From positions 1 to 64,000 of the IMG/VR virus record IMGVR_UViG_3300047508_000144: a stretch of DNA of 64,000 nucleotides, one strand, 5' to 3'. A program made the translations under genes and the position numbers. Below are positions 20,497-29,073 of the stretch, in pieces. Positions within the stretch are counted from its first letter, which is position 1. Every line of letters starts with the position of its first letter. The notes beneath the pieces were generated by a model that worked only from the letters and a program-made list of their open reading frames with translations, did no database searches and was not told the DNA's origin. The stretch comes from a virus.

Positions 20497-20694
20497 ATGT
20501 CACCTAAGAATAACAAGGTCCCGACCGCGACAACTCCTGAAGACAACGGCTATTGCCCGCAAGGTGGCGAATACGATCCCTGCTATTCGGGCGATCTCAA
20601 CGAGTTCGACAAGGAATTCGAGGAGCGTGATGCCCGCGTCGATGCTACACGCTCCGAGTTCCACAAGACACCTGCGTCCAAGGGCATCGACTGA
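20497..20694 (+). CDS. acidic small protein, 65 aa
   Basis: MSPKNNKVPTATTPEDNGYC with AGCAGGAGAACAAA upstream. Acidic helix (DLNEFDKEFEERDARVDATR). Two cysteines. No family recognised. Confidence 0.7.
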   Translation: MSPKNNKVPTATTPEDNGYCPQGGEYDPCYSGDLNEFDKEFEERDARVDATRSEFHKTPASKGID

Positions 20695-20696
20695 TA

Positions 20697-20921
20697 ATGA
20701 ACCCCGGCGTCACCGAGGAAGCTGGTGGCACGGCGCGCACGTTGATCCAGTCGCTTGCCTCGACACCGGTGATCCTGGCGTTGGTGGTGTTCAACCTGTT
20801 CTACATCGGCATGACGACCTACCTGCAGATCAAGCAGGGCGAGCGGTTCACCGAGAACCAGGCGACGTGGGAGAAAATGACGGAGAGCGCGCTGGCGGCT
20901 TGCACCGAGAAGAAGCCATGA
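20697..20921 (+). CDS. membrane protein, 74 aa (holin-like position)
   Basis: MNPGVTEEAGGTARTLIQSL, one membrane helix (VILALVVFNLFYIGMTTYLQ), then a charged coiled tail. Such single-helix proteins directly before terminase occur in many podoviruses and are sometimes called holin-like; function is unproven. No strong ribosome site at the start. Confidence 0.65.
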   Translation: MNPGVTEEAGGTARTLIQSLASTPVILALVVFNLFYIGMTTYLQIKQGERFTENQATWEKMTESALAACTEKKP

Positions 20922-20922
20922 A

Positions 20923-20938
20923 GGTTTCACGTGAAACA
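20923..20938. promoter_or_regulatory. parS-like 16-bp palindrome
   Basis: GGTTTCACGTGAAACA matches the bacterial chromosomal parS consensus TGTTTCACGTGAAACA at 15 of 16 positions, including a 14-bp perfect palindrome. It fills the gap between the membrane gene and terL, its last base being the A of the terL ATG. Confidence 0.65.
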
Positions 20939-22494
20939 TGCCAAGTATAATCGACTATCGACCTGCCCCTACGGTGCGGGCGTTCATCAAAGACTATCGC
21001 TCTCAAGGGCTTTTTTACACGTGGATCGTGGGGCCTGTCGGCTCTGCCAAGACCACTGCGTTATTCTTCAAGCTGATCTACATGGCGATGAGGCAGCAGC
21101 CGTCCCCTGATGGGATCAGACGGACGAAGGCCGTCATCGTCCGTAACACGCTGCCGATGCTCAAGGACACCACGCTGGCCAGCTGGGAGTACTGGTTCAA
21201 GGACGGTGTCGCCGGCAGCTGGAGCGCCACCGACAAGATTTTTATCCTGAGGTATGGCGACGTCGAGTGCACCGTCCTCTTCCGTCCATTGGACACACCA
21301 GATGACGTGCGGCGCGTGCTCTCGCTCGAAATCAACTTCGCGATCATCGACGAGTTCGTGGAAATCCCCAAGGCGATCGTCGATGCGCTGTCCGCGCGCC
21401 TAGGCAGATATCGCCAGCCGGACGGGACCCCCGTCACGATCTGGGGGATGTGGGGATCGTCCAACCCCGGTACGGAGGACGTCTGGTGGTACGATTATTT
21501 GCATGGTCCTGCTGTTCGCAGATACCGACGTCCGACTGGTGTTGCTGTTCCACAGCAGGTCCCGGATCAGATCGGTGCCGTGGCGATGTGGATCGGCGCC
21601 GCTCCCTCCCAGACGTCCATGGAACCAATTGCGTCCTACTACCACCAGCCCGGAGGGCTGTCGCCCGACGCCGAGAACCTGGAAAACCTCCCTGGTGGCA
21701 AACAGTACTACCTCGACGCGATCGCCGGTAAGAGCGAGGTCTGGGTCCGGCAGTTCGTCGACGCCGAGTGGGGCTTCTCGATCGCCGGCAAAGCGGTGGT
21801 TTCCGGCTTCCGCGCCGACTTGCACGTTGCCCTGCCTAACACCTTGCAGCCTAACCCTTATTTCCCATTGGTCGTTGGCCTCGACCCGGGGATCACCGGC
21901 TCGGCCATGATCGTCGGGCAGCAGGACTACGACGGTCGCGTCTACGTCTTCGCCGAACTGTGCCAGGAGGGCATGGGCGCGGAACGCCTCGTGCAGGAAC
22001 GGCTGCAGCCGCTTCTCCGGAACCGGTTCCCGCAGGCCACACGCATCATCGTCGCGGCCGACCCGGCGGCATCATCTCGCACGCCGACCGATGAGCGCAC
22101 GGTGGTGAAGATTTTTCGCCAGCACTACGACGTGGACGTGGAGACCAACAACCGGCTGCCGTTGCGGCTGGATGCCATCGACCACTACACCAACACCCTC
22201 ATCGAGGGGCGGCCGGCTCTCCAGATTGACCCCTCCTGTCAGATGCTGATCCGCGCGCTCAAGGGCGGCTGGCGCTACTCCGCCGATCTCAAGCGCGAGA
22301 CGCTCCGCGGCCACGAGCCCGAGAAGAACGCCTACTCTCATCCTGGGGATGGATTTGGGTACATGTGCAGGTTCTTCTATCGTGACCGCCAGCGCGAGAC
22401 ACGTTATCGTCTACCCGTGGGCAGCCTCGCAGCTCGGCGCCAGGGCGCGCCATGGCTGCGCCAGCCGGATCGCAACAGCTATCATGTGAGATAG
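20938..22494 (+). CDS. terL: terminase large subunit
   Basis: 518 residues. ATPase domain: Walker A GPVGSAKTT (32-40), Walker B IIDEF (D138, E139) and an STNPG-like coupling motif SSNPG (174-178). Nuclease domain begins at LVVGLDPGITGSA (D316) with further acidic residues in VAADPAASSRTPTDE. It cuts and pumps the genome into proheads with the portal. Upstream AAGG lies within the parS-like site, so that site and the ribosome binding site overlap. Confidence 0.95.
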   Translation: MPSIIDYRPAPTVRAFIKDYRSQGLFYTWIVGPVGSAKTTALFFKLIYMAMRQQPSPDGIRRTKAVIVRNTLPMLKDTTLASWEYWFKDGVAGSWSATDKIFILRYGDVECTVLFRPLDTPDDVRRVLSLEINFAIIDEFVEIPKAIVDALSARLGRYRQPDGTPVTIWGMWGSSNPGTEDVWWYDYLHGPAVRRYRRPTGVAVPQQVPDQIGAVAMWIGAAPSQTSMEPIASYYHQPGGLSPDAENLENLPGGKQYYLDAIAGKSEVWVRQFVDAEWGFSIAGKAVVSGFRADLHVALPNTLQPNPYFPLVVGLDPGITGSAMIVGQQDYDGRVYVFAELCQEGMGAERLVQERLQPLLRNRFPQATRIIVAADPAASSRTPTDERTVVKIFRQHYDVDVETNNRLPLRLDAIDHYTNTLIEGRPALQIDPSCQMLIRALKGGWRYSADLKRETLRGHEPEKNAYSHPGDGFGYMCRFFYRDRQRETRYRLPVGSLAARRQGAPWLRQPDRNSYHVR

Positions 22495-22495
22495 A

Positions 22496-25027
22496 ATGCC
22501 GATCGAGACTTCAGGGACGCCGCTGAATACGGCGAAGGCATATCCTGATCCGGCGCTCAAGCCGCCGGCTCTCGATATCCCTACGCCTACACCTACCAAG
22601 GAGGCGCCTGGTTCTGACTACACCGCTCCGATCAAGAAGATTTCCTCCGAGACGCTTCGCACGTTAGGTCAGCGCTTCAATCAGATATTCATGCAGTACA
22701 TCAGTGATCGCCGCATCGTTGAGCTGCGGTGGCTTGCAAACCAAAGACAGTATCTCGGGCTGTACGATCCTGAAGTCGAGAAGGCTATGAGCCCTAATCG
22801 ATCTAAGGCGTACCCCAAGATCACGCGAACAAAGTGCATTAGCGTGCTCGCGCGAATCATGAACCTGATGTTTCAGGGCAACGAGCGCAACTGGGAAATC
22901 CATGCTTCGCCGTGGCCGGACATCACCGTGAAAGAAGTTCGGGAGGCAATCCAGCTGGCTCAAGAGAAGGATCAGATGGCGGGTGTACCCTCACCTGACC
23001 CGTCTGATTCGTTTGCCTTCAACGGCTATGTGATGACGGCGCTTGAGCGTTACGCTGATTTGCGCGCCGACAAATTAGGTACGCTGATTGACGACCAGCT
23101 TCAGGAGTTGGGCGGACATCAGGCGCTCGACTACGTTGCGCTTAATCGCGCAGTGATCCGCTCCGGTATAATGTACGGGCTTGGCGTCCTGCGCGGTCCG
23201 TTTGTGCGCAAGTCGGAGAGCGTGACGTGGAAGGTGATACAGCCTCCGGCAGGTATACCCACAGGGTTGTCCCCAGCGCAGCTTGGGGCGCCTGGTCCAC
23301 CTAATCCGCCGGGATTACCCACAATGCGGGTGCCTGGCCAAGGGTTACCCACATCGGGTGCGCAGCAAATGAACGGTGGTGTGCCGCCACAAATGAATGG
23401 TGCGCCACCTACACCGACGCCGATCGTCAAGCCGATCAAGCAAACAGTCTTCAAACCTTATTTCGAGTTTCTCCCGGTTTGGGATTTCTACCCTGATCTG
23501 AGCGCCAAGACGTTGACGGGCATGGACGGGTACTTCGTGCGCCTTGTCATGAGCAAGACGCAGGTAAAAGAACTAAGTGGACGTCCTGATTTCTTTGCGA
23601 ATGTCATCGACTCCTATCTCACGCGCTACCCCGTGGGGAATTATCGCGCGCAGCAGTTCGAGCAGGAGCTGCGGGCGATGGGTGTCAAGGTCAACGTCAA
23701 CGAGATGAAAACGGAGACGATGAAGTATGAAGTCATAGTGTGGCATGGCTCAGTGGACGGCGCGCTGCTCCAGGAAGTCGGCGTCGAGGTTCCTGCAACC
23801 AAGCTCTCTGATTATATTGACGCGGAAATCTGGATGCTCGACGCCAACGTCATCGGCGCGCGGCTCAATCCCTGGGAAGAACTCGCCAAGGAGATGCCTT
23901 CGATACCGATACCGCGGATGATCCACACGTTCTTATTTGATGAGGACGACACCAGCCCAGTTGGTTTTGGTTTGCCGCAAGCGATACGCGACAGCCAGAT
24001 GATGGTTGCCGCCGCGACACGCATGCTGCTCGATAACGCGAGCGTCGTGTGCGGCCCTAACCTGGAACTCAACACTGACTTGCTGCGTCTTGATCAGGAC
24101 CTGTCTGCGATCGCTGCGTACAAGGTTTGGTATCGCGAAGGCTCCGGACCTGAAGCGCAGTGGCCGGCGGTGCGCAATATCCAGGTCGACGCCCACCTCG
24201 ACAGTCTTCTGAAGATCGTGGAGCTTGGGTTGAAGTTTGCCGACAGCGAAACCTTCGTCGGTCCGGCGACAGGCGGTGACACGGATAGGCAACCATCTGA
24301 GCCGCTACGTACCGCAGCGGGTGCCAGCATGCTCCGCGGCGAAGCGGCTCTACCTTTCAAAGATGTCATCCGGTCGTTCGATACTTTCACGCAAAGCGTC
24401 ATCAACTCCATGGTGCTGTTCAACCGGGTATTTAATCCGGACCAGGCACCCGATGGCGACTACGACGTGGTCGCGCGCGGCGCGACCAGCCTCATGGCCA
24501 AGGAGCTTCGCGGCATGCAGGCTGATTCGTTGGTGCAGACGCTCAAGCCTGAACAGATGATTCACGTCGACGAGCGCAAGCTCACCGAGGCCCAGGTCAG
24601 GGCCAGGGACATGGACGACATCCTGGTGACCGAGGACGAAGCGAGCCGGCGCCAGCAGTCTCAGGCTCAGGCTCAGCAGGATCAGCAAGAGCAGCAGAAG
24701 AAGCTCCTGGAAGCCAACCTGCGCAAGATACTATCCGATGCATTCAAGAACATCGCCCAAGGTCAAAAGAACACCGCCAATGCGGATGCGCAGCTGGTGG
24801 ATACGGCGCTGGGCATTTTAGAGAAGGGTATGCAGGATGAGCTTGCAGGAACCGCTGCCGCTGGAACCTCCCCCGCCCCAGCCCCCCAAGGCCCGCCAGC
24901 AGGAGGCGGACTTGCTGCGGCGCTTGCAACAGGCGCGCTCGGACCCGGTGCTGGCGGCGCTGCGCCAGCTCCTGTCGGTCCGCCTGAACCTATGCCAGAA
25001 CCGCCTAGTCAAGGCATCCCTCAATGA
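22496..25027 (+). CDS. portal protein
   Basis: 843 residues following terL. A proline-rich N-terminus, then a helical and strand-rich core (MSPNRSKAYPKITRTKCISV; FKPYFEFLPVWDFYPDLSAK; RAQQFEQELRAMGVKV) typical of podovirus portals, a Gly/Pro-rich insert (about 255-305), a Gln-rich coiled coil (RRQQSQAQAQQDQQEQQKKL) and a low-complexity Pro/Gly/Ala end. It should form the dodecameric ring of the head vertex. The low-complexity end overlaps the next gene by 191 bases. Confidence 0.85.
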   Translation: MPIETSGTPLNTAKAYPDPALKPPALDIPTPTPTKEAPGSDYTAPIKKISSETLRTLGQRFNQIFMQYISDRRIVELRWLANQRQYLGLYDPEVEKAMSPNRSKAYPKITRTKCISVLARIMNLMFQGNERNWEIHASPWPDITVKEVREAIQLAQEKDQMAGVPSPDPSDSFAFNGYVMTALERYADLRADKLGTLIDDQLQELGGHQALDYVALNRAVIRSGIMYGLGVLRGPFVRKSESVTWKVIQPPAGIPTGLSPAQLGAPGPPNPPGLPTMRVPGQGLPTSGAQQMNGGVPPQMNGAPPTPTPIVKPIKQTVFKPYFEFLPVWDFYPDLSAKTLTGMDGYFVRLVMSKTQVKELSGRPDFFANVIDSYLTRYPVGNYRAQQFEQELRAMGVKVNVNEMKTETMKYEVIVWHGSVDGALLQEVGVEVPATKLSDYIDAEIWMLDANVIGARLNPWEELAKEMPSIPIPRMIHTFLFDEDDTSPVGFGLPQAIRDSQMMVAAATRMLLDNASVVCGPNLELNTDLLRLDQDLSAIAAYKVWYREGSGPEAQWPAVRNIQVDAHLDSLLKIVELGLKFADSETFVGPATGGDTDRQPSEPLRTAAGASMLRGEAALPFKDVIRSFDTFTQSVINSMVLFNRVFNPDQAPDGDYDVVARGATSLMAKELRGMQADSLVQTLKPEQMIHVDERKLTEAQVRARDMDDILVTEDEASRRQQSQAQAQQDQQEQQKKLLEANLRKILSDAFKNIAQGQKNTANADAQLVDTALGILEKGMQDELAGTAAAGTSPAPAPQGPPAGGGLAAALATGALGPGAGGAAPAPVGPPEPMPEPPSQGIPQ

Positions 25028-25109
25028 TGTAGCTTTATTGCAAGGTGAGGCACGTTTCATCGAGAAGCTGTTGTCTGATCTATCCGGTGAACGTACGACA
25101 CCTGAGTAG
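24837..25109 (+). CDS. small helical protein overlapping the portal gene
   Basis: 90 residues in another frame: proline-rich start (MSLQEPLPLEPPPPQPPKAR), then strong helices (QEADLLRRLQQARSDPVLAA; DVALLQGEARFIEKLLSDLS). It extends 82 bases past the portal stop, where it is the only frame, so it is probably real. AGAAGGG lies upstream of its ATG. Function unknown; assembly is suggested by position only. Confidence 0.7.
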   Translation: MSLQEPLPLEPPPPQPPKARQQEADLLRRLQQARSDPVLAALRQLLSVRLNLCQNRLVKASLNDVALLQGEARFIEKLLSDLSGERTTPE

Positions 25110-25119
25110 GAGATGATCC

Positions 25120-26136
25120 ATGGCACGTGCTCCTCGTGCTGCCGCTACGGCGGCGCCTGTACCAGTTCCCGCACCTGCGGACGCAGCACCTGCGCCCGCA
25201 CCTGCGCCAGCCCCTGCACCAGAGGCTCCGGTAGCGGCGTCTTCGGTACCTGCTGATTTATTCGATACAGCCTTCAGCGAAGCTATAGCTGCCGAGGTGG
25301 ACGCAGGACCGACTGAGCCGGCTTCCGCTGCTGTTCCCAAGAAGCCGCCCGCGCCGGCTGAGCCGACGCCCGAGGCGGCATCAAAACCCGCCGAATCACC
25401 GGCGCCGGCTGCGGCTCAGCCGCCCGAGTCGCCGCCGGCAGAGCCGCCCGCGCCCGCGCCTGCGCCTACGCCGCAACCTCCGCCGCAGGCGGAGGCACAG
25501 CCGCAGCCTCCGCTCCAGCCGCAGCCACAGCCACAACCCCAGCAATATCAAGAACCGCCCCTTTTCAATGCTGAGGAAGTGACCCAGTTGCAGCAATTTT
25601 ATACTGATTGGCCAGATGTTGCCCGGGCTACCGAGACGATGATCAAAGGCATCATGACGCAAGCCACGCGGCGCATGTACGCGGACATGGCTGCGTCACT
25701 GGCGCCCTACCTGCAGACCGTCGACACCCTGGCGGACCGATCGCAGCTGTCTGAGCTGCAGGGGCAGGTACCCGACTATGAGACTGTCGTAAGTCAGCTG
25801 ACTTCCTGGACGGCGAAACAACCTGCATATTTGCGCTCAGCTTATGAGCATGTTATCAAATCAGGAACGGCGGCTGAGGTCGTCGACATGATCAACCGGT
25901 ACAAGCAGGACATGCAGTCCACTACGCCAGCACATAGCGCAGTGCCGGGGACTCAACCGGCGCCGGCTGCACCTGCCACTGCTGCTTCAGCTGCGCCGTC
26001 TCCGCCCGCACCTGTGAACCCTGCATTGGCTGCAGCCGCGGCGCGTCTCGCGCCGGTGAGCACCAAGCGGACCAACGTCGTCGCACCTCCAACTGACTTT
26101 GACAGTGCCTTCGCGGAGTTCGCTCGGGCGTCATAG
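25120..26136 (+). CDS. scaffold-like protein, Pro/Ala-rich
   Basis: 338 residues. Residues 1-145 are Pro/Ala/Gln repeats, probably disordered; a helical middle follows (about 150-260, EEVTQLQQFYTDWPDVARAT and QLSELQGQVPDYETVVSQLT), then another Pro/Ala linker and a short acidic helix at the C-terminus (DFDSAFAEFARA), which resembles a capsid-docking helix. Position between portal and major capsid genes is the classic place for a scaffold. Confidence 0.7.
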   Translation: MARAPRAAATAAPVPVPAPADAAPAPAPAPAPAPEAPVAASSVPADLFDTAFSEAIAAEVDAGPTEPASAAVPKKPPAPAEPTPEAASKPAESPAPAAAQPPESPPAEPPAPAPAPTPQPPPQAEAQPQPPLQPQPQPQPQQYQEPPLFNAEEVTQLQQFYTDWPDVARATETMIKGIMTQATRRMYADMAASLAPYLQTVDTLADRSQLSELQGQVPDYETVVSQLTSWTAKQPAYLRSAYEHVIKSGTAAEVVDMINRYKQDMQSTTPAHSAVPGTQPAPAAPATAASAAPSPPAPVNPALAAAAARLAPVSTKRTNVVAPPTDFDSAFAEFARAS

Positions 26137-26157
26137 CCTTAAGCCAGGAGTAGTTCC

Positions 26158-27225
26158 ATGCCTGCAGTTACAAGTTATGGCGATATCTCTCCTGCAGTAG
26201 CGGCCTATTCAGTCGTGCGGATGCTCAAGCGGGCGATGCCCTATCTGCACATTGAGAAGTTCGGCCAGACGTATCCCTTGCCGACCAATAGTACGCAGAC
26301 CGCCAAATTCAGGCGCTACTTCCTGCAAGGCGCGACCGGCACGGCTGGTCCAAATGCCGGAGGTACCAACGGCGCCGGGCAACCGTTCTTCATCCCATTG
26401 GCGCTGACGCCCCTGGTTGAGGGCGTGACGCCCGCGGGCTCCATGCTGGCGAACCAGGATTACACGGTTCAATTATACCAATACGGCGATTACATCACGA
26501 TTACTGACGTAATCGAAGACACCCACACCGATCCGGTGCTGCAGCAATCTACTGACATACTTGGTGAACAGGCAGCGGTGACGGTGGAGACACTGCGGTT
26601 CAACGTACTCAAGGCGGGCACCAACGTCTGGTACCAGAACCTGGTTGCGGGGCGCGCGAACGTTGCCGGTGTCCTCAGTCTGACCGACCAGCGCCGGGTG
26701 TCGACCGGGCTTAACCGACAGAACGCCAAGAAGATTTCCCAGGTCGTGGCGTCCAACCCAGACTTCCAGACCAAGTCGGTGGAAGCTGCGTATTTCGGGC
26801 TCGTCCATCCTGATCTGGAGACCGACATTCGCAACATGACCGGCTTCATCCCGGTCGCCAGTTACGGACCGCACACCAGTCCGTTCGAGGGCGAGATCGG
26901 CTCGGTCGAGCAATGTCGCTACCTGTCTTCGACGGTGATCGCGCCATTCCCCAACGCGGGCGCTGCGACCAGCGGCGGGACGACCTACCGTTCGAGCAAC
27001 GGCGTCAACTGGGATGTGTACCCTGTTCTGTACTTTGGCCGTGATGCCTTCGGTATGGTGCCGCTCAAGGGCAAGTCTTCGATGACGCCCATGGTGGTCA
27101 ACCCCAAGCCGGCAGCGGGCGATCCGCTGGCGCAGCGCGGGACTGTTGGTTGGAAATTGTACCAAGGGACCGTGATCTTGCAGGATGCATTCATGGCCCG
27201 TCTGGAAGTCACCGCCACAGCGTAA
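26158..27225 (+). CDS. major capsid protein, N4-gp56 family
   Basis: 355 residues. The N-terminal helix and KFGQTYPLPTNSTQTAKFRR, then YQYGDYITITDVIEDTHTDP with VTVETLRFNVLKAGTN, match the pattern of the N4-gp56 family (HK97-like fold). Good ribosome site CCAGGAG. It follows the scaffold and precedes a decoration-type protein, as expected. Confidence 0.9.
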   Translation: MPAVTSYGDISPAVAAYSVVRMLKRAMPYLHIEKFGQTYPLPTNSTQTAKFRRYFLQGATGTAGPNAGGTNGAGQPFFIPLALTPLVEGVTPAGSMLANQDYTVQLYQYGDYITITDVIEDTHTDPVLQQSTDILGEQAAVTVETLRFNVLKAGTNVWYQNLVAGRANVAGVLSLTDQRRVSTGLNRQNAKKISQVVASNPDFQTKSVEAAYFGLVHPDLETDIRNMTGFIPVASYGPHTSPFEGEIGSVEQCRYLSSTVIAPFPNAGAATSGGTTYRSSNGVNWDVYPVLYFGRDAFGMVPLKGKSSMTPMVVNPKPAAGDPLAQRGTVGWKLYQGTVILQDAFMARLEVTATA

Positions 27226-27267
27226 TTTTCCTGCTCTGCAGGAGATCGAGGTTAGAGGAGATTTCAG

Positions 27268-27741
27268 ATGGCTAAGTCTGATCCGCGCAGTGGCGAAACT
27301 CCGCAGAAGGTCGACCCTGCAACCCTGCCGTATGTGATTGCTCTTACACCTGAGCAGCACGAAGCTCGGCTTAGGCAAGCGGACGCACTAGCGGCGGCCA
27401 AGGACGCACCTCCTCGCCCGCAGATGGAGATGGGTGGCTCCGGGACTGCGAAGGCAAGCTTCAAGGACGCGGCTGATGGTGACGTCGCGATCACGTCAGC
27501 GGAGTGGTCTTCGACTGGCCCTGTAACGGTGGAGGCAGACAAAGACGACTCGACGAGTGCCAAGATAACCCCAACAGGGTTGGGGCCCGCGACCGTCACG
27601 GCGACCGTGCAAACTGCGAATGGTTCGGCGCAGGCATCTACTGATGTGATGGTGATCGAAAAGATTGGCGCGCCGGTCGCAGGCACGATCGAGATTACGG
27701 TTCAGCCTCCGGCAGCGCCAGAAACTCCACCAGTGGCGTAG
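27268..27741 (+). CDS. Ig-like head decoration protein candidate
   Basis: 157 residues: charged N-terminal helix (LTPEQHEARLRQADALAAAK), then a bacterial Ig-like (Big_2-type) domain of about 80 residues (DVAITSAEWSSTGPVTVEAD; NGSAQASTDVMVIEK). Ig-like proteins after the capsid gene commonly decorate heads. AGAGGAGATTTCAG precedes the ATG. Confidence 0.75.
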   Translation: MAKSDPRSGETPQKVDPATLPYVIALTPEQHEARLRQADALAAAKDAPPRPQMEMGGSGTAKASFKDAADGDVAITSAEWSSTGPVTVEADKDDSTSAKITPTGLGPATVTATVQTANGSAQASTDVMVIEKIGAPVAGTIEITVQPPAAPETPPVA

Positions 27742-27772
27742 TTGAAACATCGCGCGATCGTAGGAGTTCTCC

Positions 27773-28165
27773 ATGCCCACCCAGATCATTGATACCTCAC
27801 TGCACCTTCCGGCTTTCCCGCCGGCTTACACCGGGCCGGGGAATCTGATCGGCAACCCTGTGCAGTCTGGCGACGACACATCTGGTGTCTTCGGTTACTT
27901 CACGAGCGCTGGCAACGCGGTGCAGATCAACTGCGGGTTCGCGCCGAATGAGGTTGAAGTCACCGATGTGACCGGCGTGTTGGTGTGGAAGTGGTCACGG
28001 GGCATGCCGGCGACTAACAGCGTCAAGACAGCGACCGGCGCTACGACGATCGACACGACCAGCGGGATCACGGTCACCACCGACTTGGCCGGCAATGGTT
28101 ACGTGACTCTATCAGCTGCGTTGGTCGGCACCGGCAAGGTGATCAACTATCGCATTCAGGGCTGA
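27773..28165 (+). CDS. virion protein candidate, 130 aa
   Basis: MPTQIIDTSLHLPAFPPAYT, beta-rich and Gly/Thr-rich, with EVTDVTGVLVWKWSRGMPAT in the middle. AGGAG lies 9 bases upstream. It looks like a small surface or head protein; no named family. Confidence 0.7.
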   Translation: MPTQIIDTSLHLPAFPPAYTGPGNLIGNPVQSGDDTSGVFGYFTSAGNAVQINCGFAPNEVEVTDVTGVLVWKWSRGMPATNSVKTATGATTIDTTSGITVTTDLAGNGYVTLSAALVGTGKVINYRIQG

Positions 28166-28185
28166 TTCGTGCGGAGGTCGAGAGC

Positions 28186-28623
28186 ATGGCGATTGCTGGC
28201 GCAACCGAGACCGCGATCCTTCAGCTGATCTACAACGCCATCGCATGGGCAAACTACGCAGATAATGCGGCGGCATCACCCCAGACCAACATCGCGATCG
28301 CGTTGCACACGGCTGACCCGGGCACGGGCGGTAATCAGGCGACCAGCGAGGTCGCCTATACAGGTTACTCGCGCGCGAGCGTGGCGCGCACGGTAGGCGG
28401 ATGGACTGTGACGGGCGTTGGTCCCGCAAACTGTTCGCCTGTTTCCAACATCACGTTCCCTGCTGGTTCGGGTGGCACGGGCGTTGTGACCAACTTTTCC
28501 ACGGGTAAGACCGGCGGCGGAGCGGCCCCCATCCTTTGGTCGGGCACGGTTACACCGAACATCACCAGTGGGAGCGGAGTTACGCCGGTGTTGACCACGG
28601 CCACGACCATCACGTTGTCATGA
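28186..28623 (+). CDS. fibre-type protein, 145 aa (paralogue of 42716-43150)
   Basis: A helical start (LQLIYNAIAWANYADNAAAS), then ALHTADPGTGGNQATSEVAY, TGYSRASVARTVGGWTVTG and a beta-rich end. The same order of motifs occurs at 42716-43150 (LHTGDPSAGGAQTTSEATYG), so the two are duplicates of one phage fibre-associated family. Confidence 0.75.
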   Translation: MAIAGATETAILQLIYNAIAWANYADNAAASPQTNIAIALHTADPGTGGNQATSEVAYTGYSRASVARTVGGWTVTGVGPANCSPVSNITFPAGSGGTGVVTNFSTGKTGGGAAPILWSGTVTPNITSGSGVTPVLTTATTITLS

Positions 28624-28640
28624 ACCATTGTCATGAACCA
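28615..28640 (+). repeat. 13-bp tandem duplication at a gene junction
   Basis: TTGTCATGAACCA occurs twice head to tail across the stop of one gene and the start of the next. Both copies contain ATG; only the second opens the following gene. Confidence 0.8.
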
Positions 28641-29073
28641 TGCGGACGCTTTTCGTCGATGCCTAATTGATCTCGACGTTATCGGGATTTGCGATCTGTG
28701 GTTCCACGTTTGTCCGCATCTGCCTCAGCCGAAGAACAATGACGAAGCGCTAGCGACGATCCACTATGCGCGCACGCAGGCTGGGTCGATCCCCTTGAAG
28801 CTGCGTTGTTATTCGCATGCTTGGCTATGTGAGCGTGGGTTGCCGTCAGGTTTACCTGATCACTGGAAACCACGGGCAAGTCGTCTCTACCCGCATAAGG
28901 TCAAAGCTGTAGGCGTCTCCGTGATGGCGATGTCGGAGGCGAGCAAGCCACGCGCACGTGCGATCGAGAAGGCGATGTCGAACGCAGTGCTTGAGTGCTA
29001 CGCAGATGGCGTCACCGATGTCGATCGCATTCGGGATCGCATGAACGAGGCGCGACGTGACATTGAGCGATGA
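28633..29073 (+). CDS. hypothetical protein, 146 aa
   Basis: MNHADAFRRCLIDLDVIGIC, a segment with five cysteines and several tryptophans (WFHVCPHLPQPKNNDEALAT; SHAWLCERGLPSGLPDHW), then a basic helical end. Reads like a phage protein of unknown function placed among head-tail genes. The ribosome site is poor; the duplicated junction may have disrupted it. Confidence 0.65.
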   Translation: MNHADAFRRCLIDLDVIGICDLWFHVCPHLPQPKNNDEALATIHYARTQAGSIPLKLRCYSHAWLCERGLPSGLPDHWKPRASRLYPHKVKAVGVSVMAMSEASKPRARAIEKAMSNAVLECYADGVTDVDRIRDRMNEARRDIER

